A stretch of DNA of 6,022 nt, from assembly GCA_017613485.1 (NCBI GenBank), contig JAGADS010000231.1:1-6022 (forward strand), in the 5' to 3' direction. Shown here one piece after another: positions 5,527 to 6,022 of this stretch. Numbering within the stretch: position 1 is the first letter of the stretch; each line of letters begins with the position of its first letter. Both the position numbers and the translations under genes were made by a program. The notes below the pieces were generated by a model. That model was not told the origin of the DNA and made no database searches. It was given only the letters and a program-made list of their open reading frames with translations. Source of the stretch: Treponema sp. Lineage in GTDB: Bacteria > Spirochaetota > Spirochaetia > Treponematales > Treponemataceae.

Positions 5527-5567
5527 GTAAATGTGTCATTGCAGGGCTCGTCCCGGCAATCATTTAC
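5527..5567 (+). repeat. REP-like palindrome, copy 4, enclosed by an outer inverted repeat
   Basis: The 28-nt unit is 5534-5561. ATTGCAGGG (5538-5546) pairs with CCCGGCAAT (5552-5560), with one mismatch, around loop CTCGT. An additional perfect pair GTAAATG (5527-5533) / CATTTAC (5561-5567) encloses it, leaving TGTC as a one-sided bulge. In mRNA this would give a long stable hairpin ending 7 nt before the ribosome site of the barrel gene. No U-run follows. Confidence 0.7.
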
Positions 5568-5588
5568 CATTAACAGAAGGAGAATACT

Positions 5589-6022
5589 ATGAAACGAACA
5601 TACAGATTATTTTTGACGGGCATGGTACTGGCTCTGGCTGTAAACCTTTCTTTTGCACAGGATTTTGGCGATTTCGGTGACTTTGCGGAATCAGACAGCT
5701 TCGGTTCAGAAGGCGGTTTTTCCTCAACTTCCAGACTGGAGACAAGTGGATCTGCTTCAACTGACATTCGTGTCTATGTTGAAAAGAATGACGATGACGA
5801 GATTGACATAATGGCAAAACCAGAGGGAAAACTTGATCTTGCCTACAGCGGAAACAAATCAGACATCGGACTGTCACTTTGCATAGATGCGGATATAATA
5901 AAGTCACACCCGGAGGACATAATTGACGAGCTTATCCTTAGGGGAAGAATCGGTGATTATCTTTCGGTCGAGGCCGGAAAGCTTAAAGTTGTCTGGGGAA
6001 AGGGAGACAAGCTTCATGTACT
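5589..6022 (+). CDS. Exported protein, probable DUF1302-like outer-membrane beta-barrel (3' end beyond window)
   Basis: The first 144 codons of an open frame that runs off the window. The start ATG 5589 has AGAAGGAG (5575-5582) 6 nt upstream. A Sec signal peptide is clear: MKRTYR, hydrophobic 7-22, cleavage predicted after Ala23 (LSFA). The mature N-terminus is an acidic aromatic low-complexity segment (25-44, beginning DFGDFGDFAESDSFG) and then a Ser/Thr-rich linker. Alternating beta-type sequence follows from about residue 58, with a closing motif GDYLSVEAGKLKVVWGKGD (122-140). That resembles the 'GRQ...VWGxGD' signature of DUF1302-type barrels, which are encoded with RND transporters in other bacteria. 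The barrel assignment is inference from this motif and the gene order. It probably provides the outer-membrane step of the export system. Its N-terminal motif echoes the repeat in the transporter's periplasmic loop. Confidence 0.75.
   Translation, partial: MKRTYRLFLTGMVLALAVNLSFAQDFGDFGDFAESDSFGSEGGFSSTSRLETSGSASTDIRVYVEKNDDDEIDIMAKPEGKLDLAYSGNKSDIGLSLCIDADIIKSHPEDIIDELILRGRIGDYLSVEAGKLKVVWGKGDKLHV

Noticed and set aside
5087..5563. 158-codon minus-strand frame opposite the LolA-like gene
   Set aside because: It begins in the REP-like hairpin (the AGTSPAMT peptide is translated REP) and its Cys/Val-rich remainder is the antisense of a well-supported gene.
5570..5907. Minus-strand frames opposite the barrel gene
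   Set aside because: The plus frame has a ribosome site, a clear signal peptide and a family-like motif; the minus frames have none.

Overview
The window looks like a piece of a spirochaete chromosome, most likely a host-associated Treponema. This is inferred from protein style, moderate GC content, strong AAGGAG-type ribosome sites and a tRNA without an encoded CCA; no species is claimed. All promoters I could recognise fit the sigma-70 TTGACA-N17-TATAAT pattern.

Left part, minus strand (1-1514). In transcription order there is a small ArsR-family winged-helix regulator (1514-1164), then tRNA-Leu(GAG) (1119-1038) with its own perfect consensus promoter and a terminator, then a gene-free stretch (735-1037). 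After that comes the start of a UgpC/MsmK/MalK-type sugar-importer ATPase (734 to the window edge), with its own strong promoter. The gene-free stretch holds a 130-bp nearly symmetric palindromic element with 17-bp terminal inverted repeats flanked by TA (MITE-like). Directly beside it is a 28-nt REP-like palindrome.

Right part, plus strand (1606-6022). Divergent from the regulator is a probable three-gene operon: a 965-residue RND/MMPL-family inner-membrane transporter, a 263-residue exported LolA-like protein, and the first 144 codons of an exported protein that looks like a DUF1302-like outer-membrane beta-barrel. Together these suggest a trans-envelope export route (inner-membrane pump, periplasmic carrier, outer-membrane barrel), probably for a lipid or other hydrophobic cargo. 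The cargo cannot be read from the sequence. The two intergenic gaps (about 90 bp each) carry REP-like hairpins and no convincing promoter.

Most notable signals. (1) Two 32-bp blocks, each with four TTAA cores spaced exactly 8 bp apart, lie in the regulator/transporter divergent region and are good operator candidates. (2) A run of 12 phenylalanines, each exactly five residues apart in an acidic D/E-T-F context, lies in the second periplasmic loop of the transporter. (3) A closely similar acidic D-F-G/S-D-x-F motif sits at the mature N-terminus of the barrel protein two genes downstream, with different codons, suggesting shared binding or docking. (4) There is a REP-like family with four full copies and one truncated copy, and a separate MITE-like palindrome.
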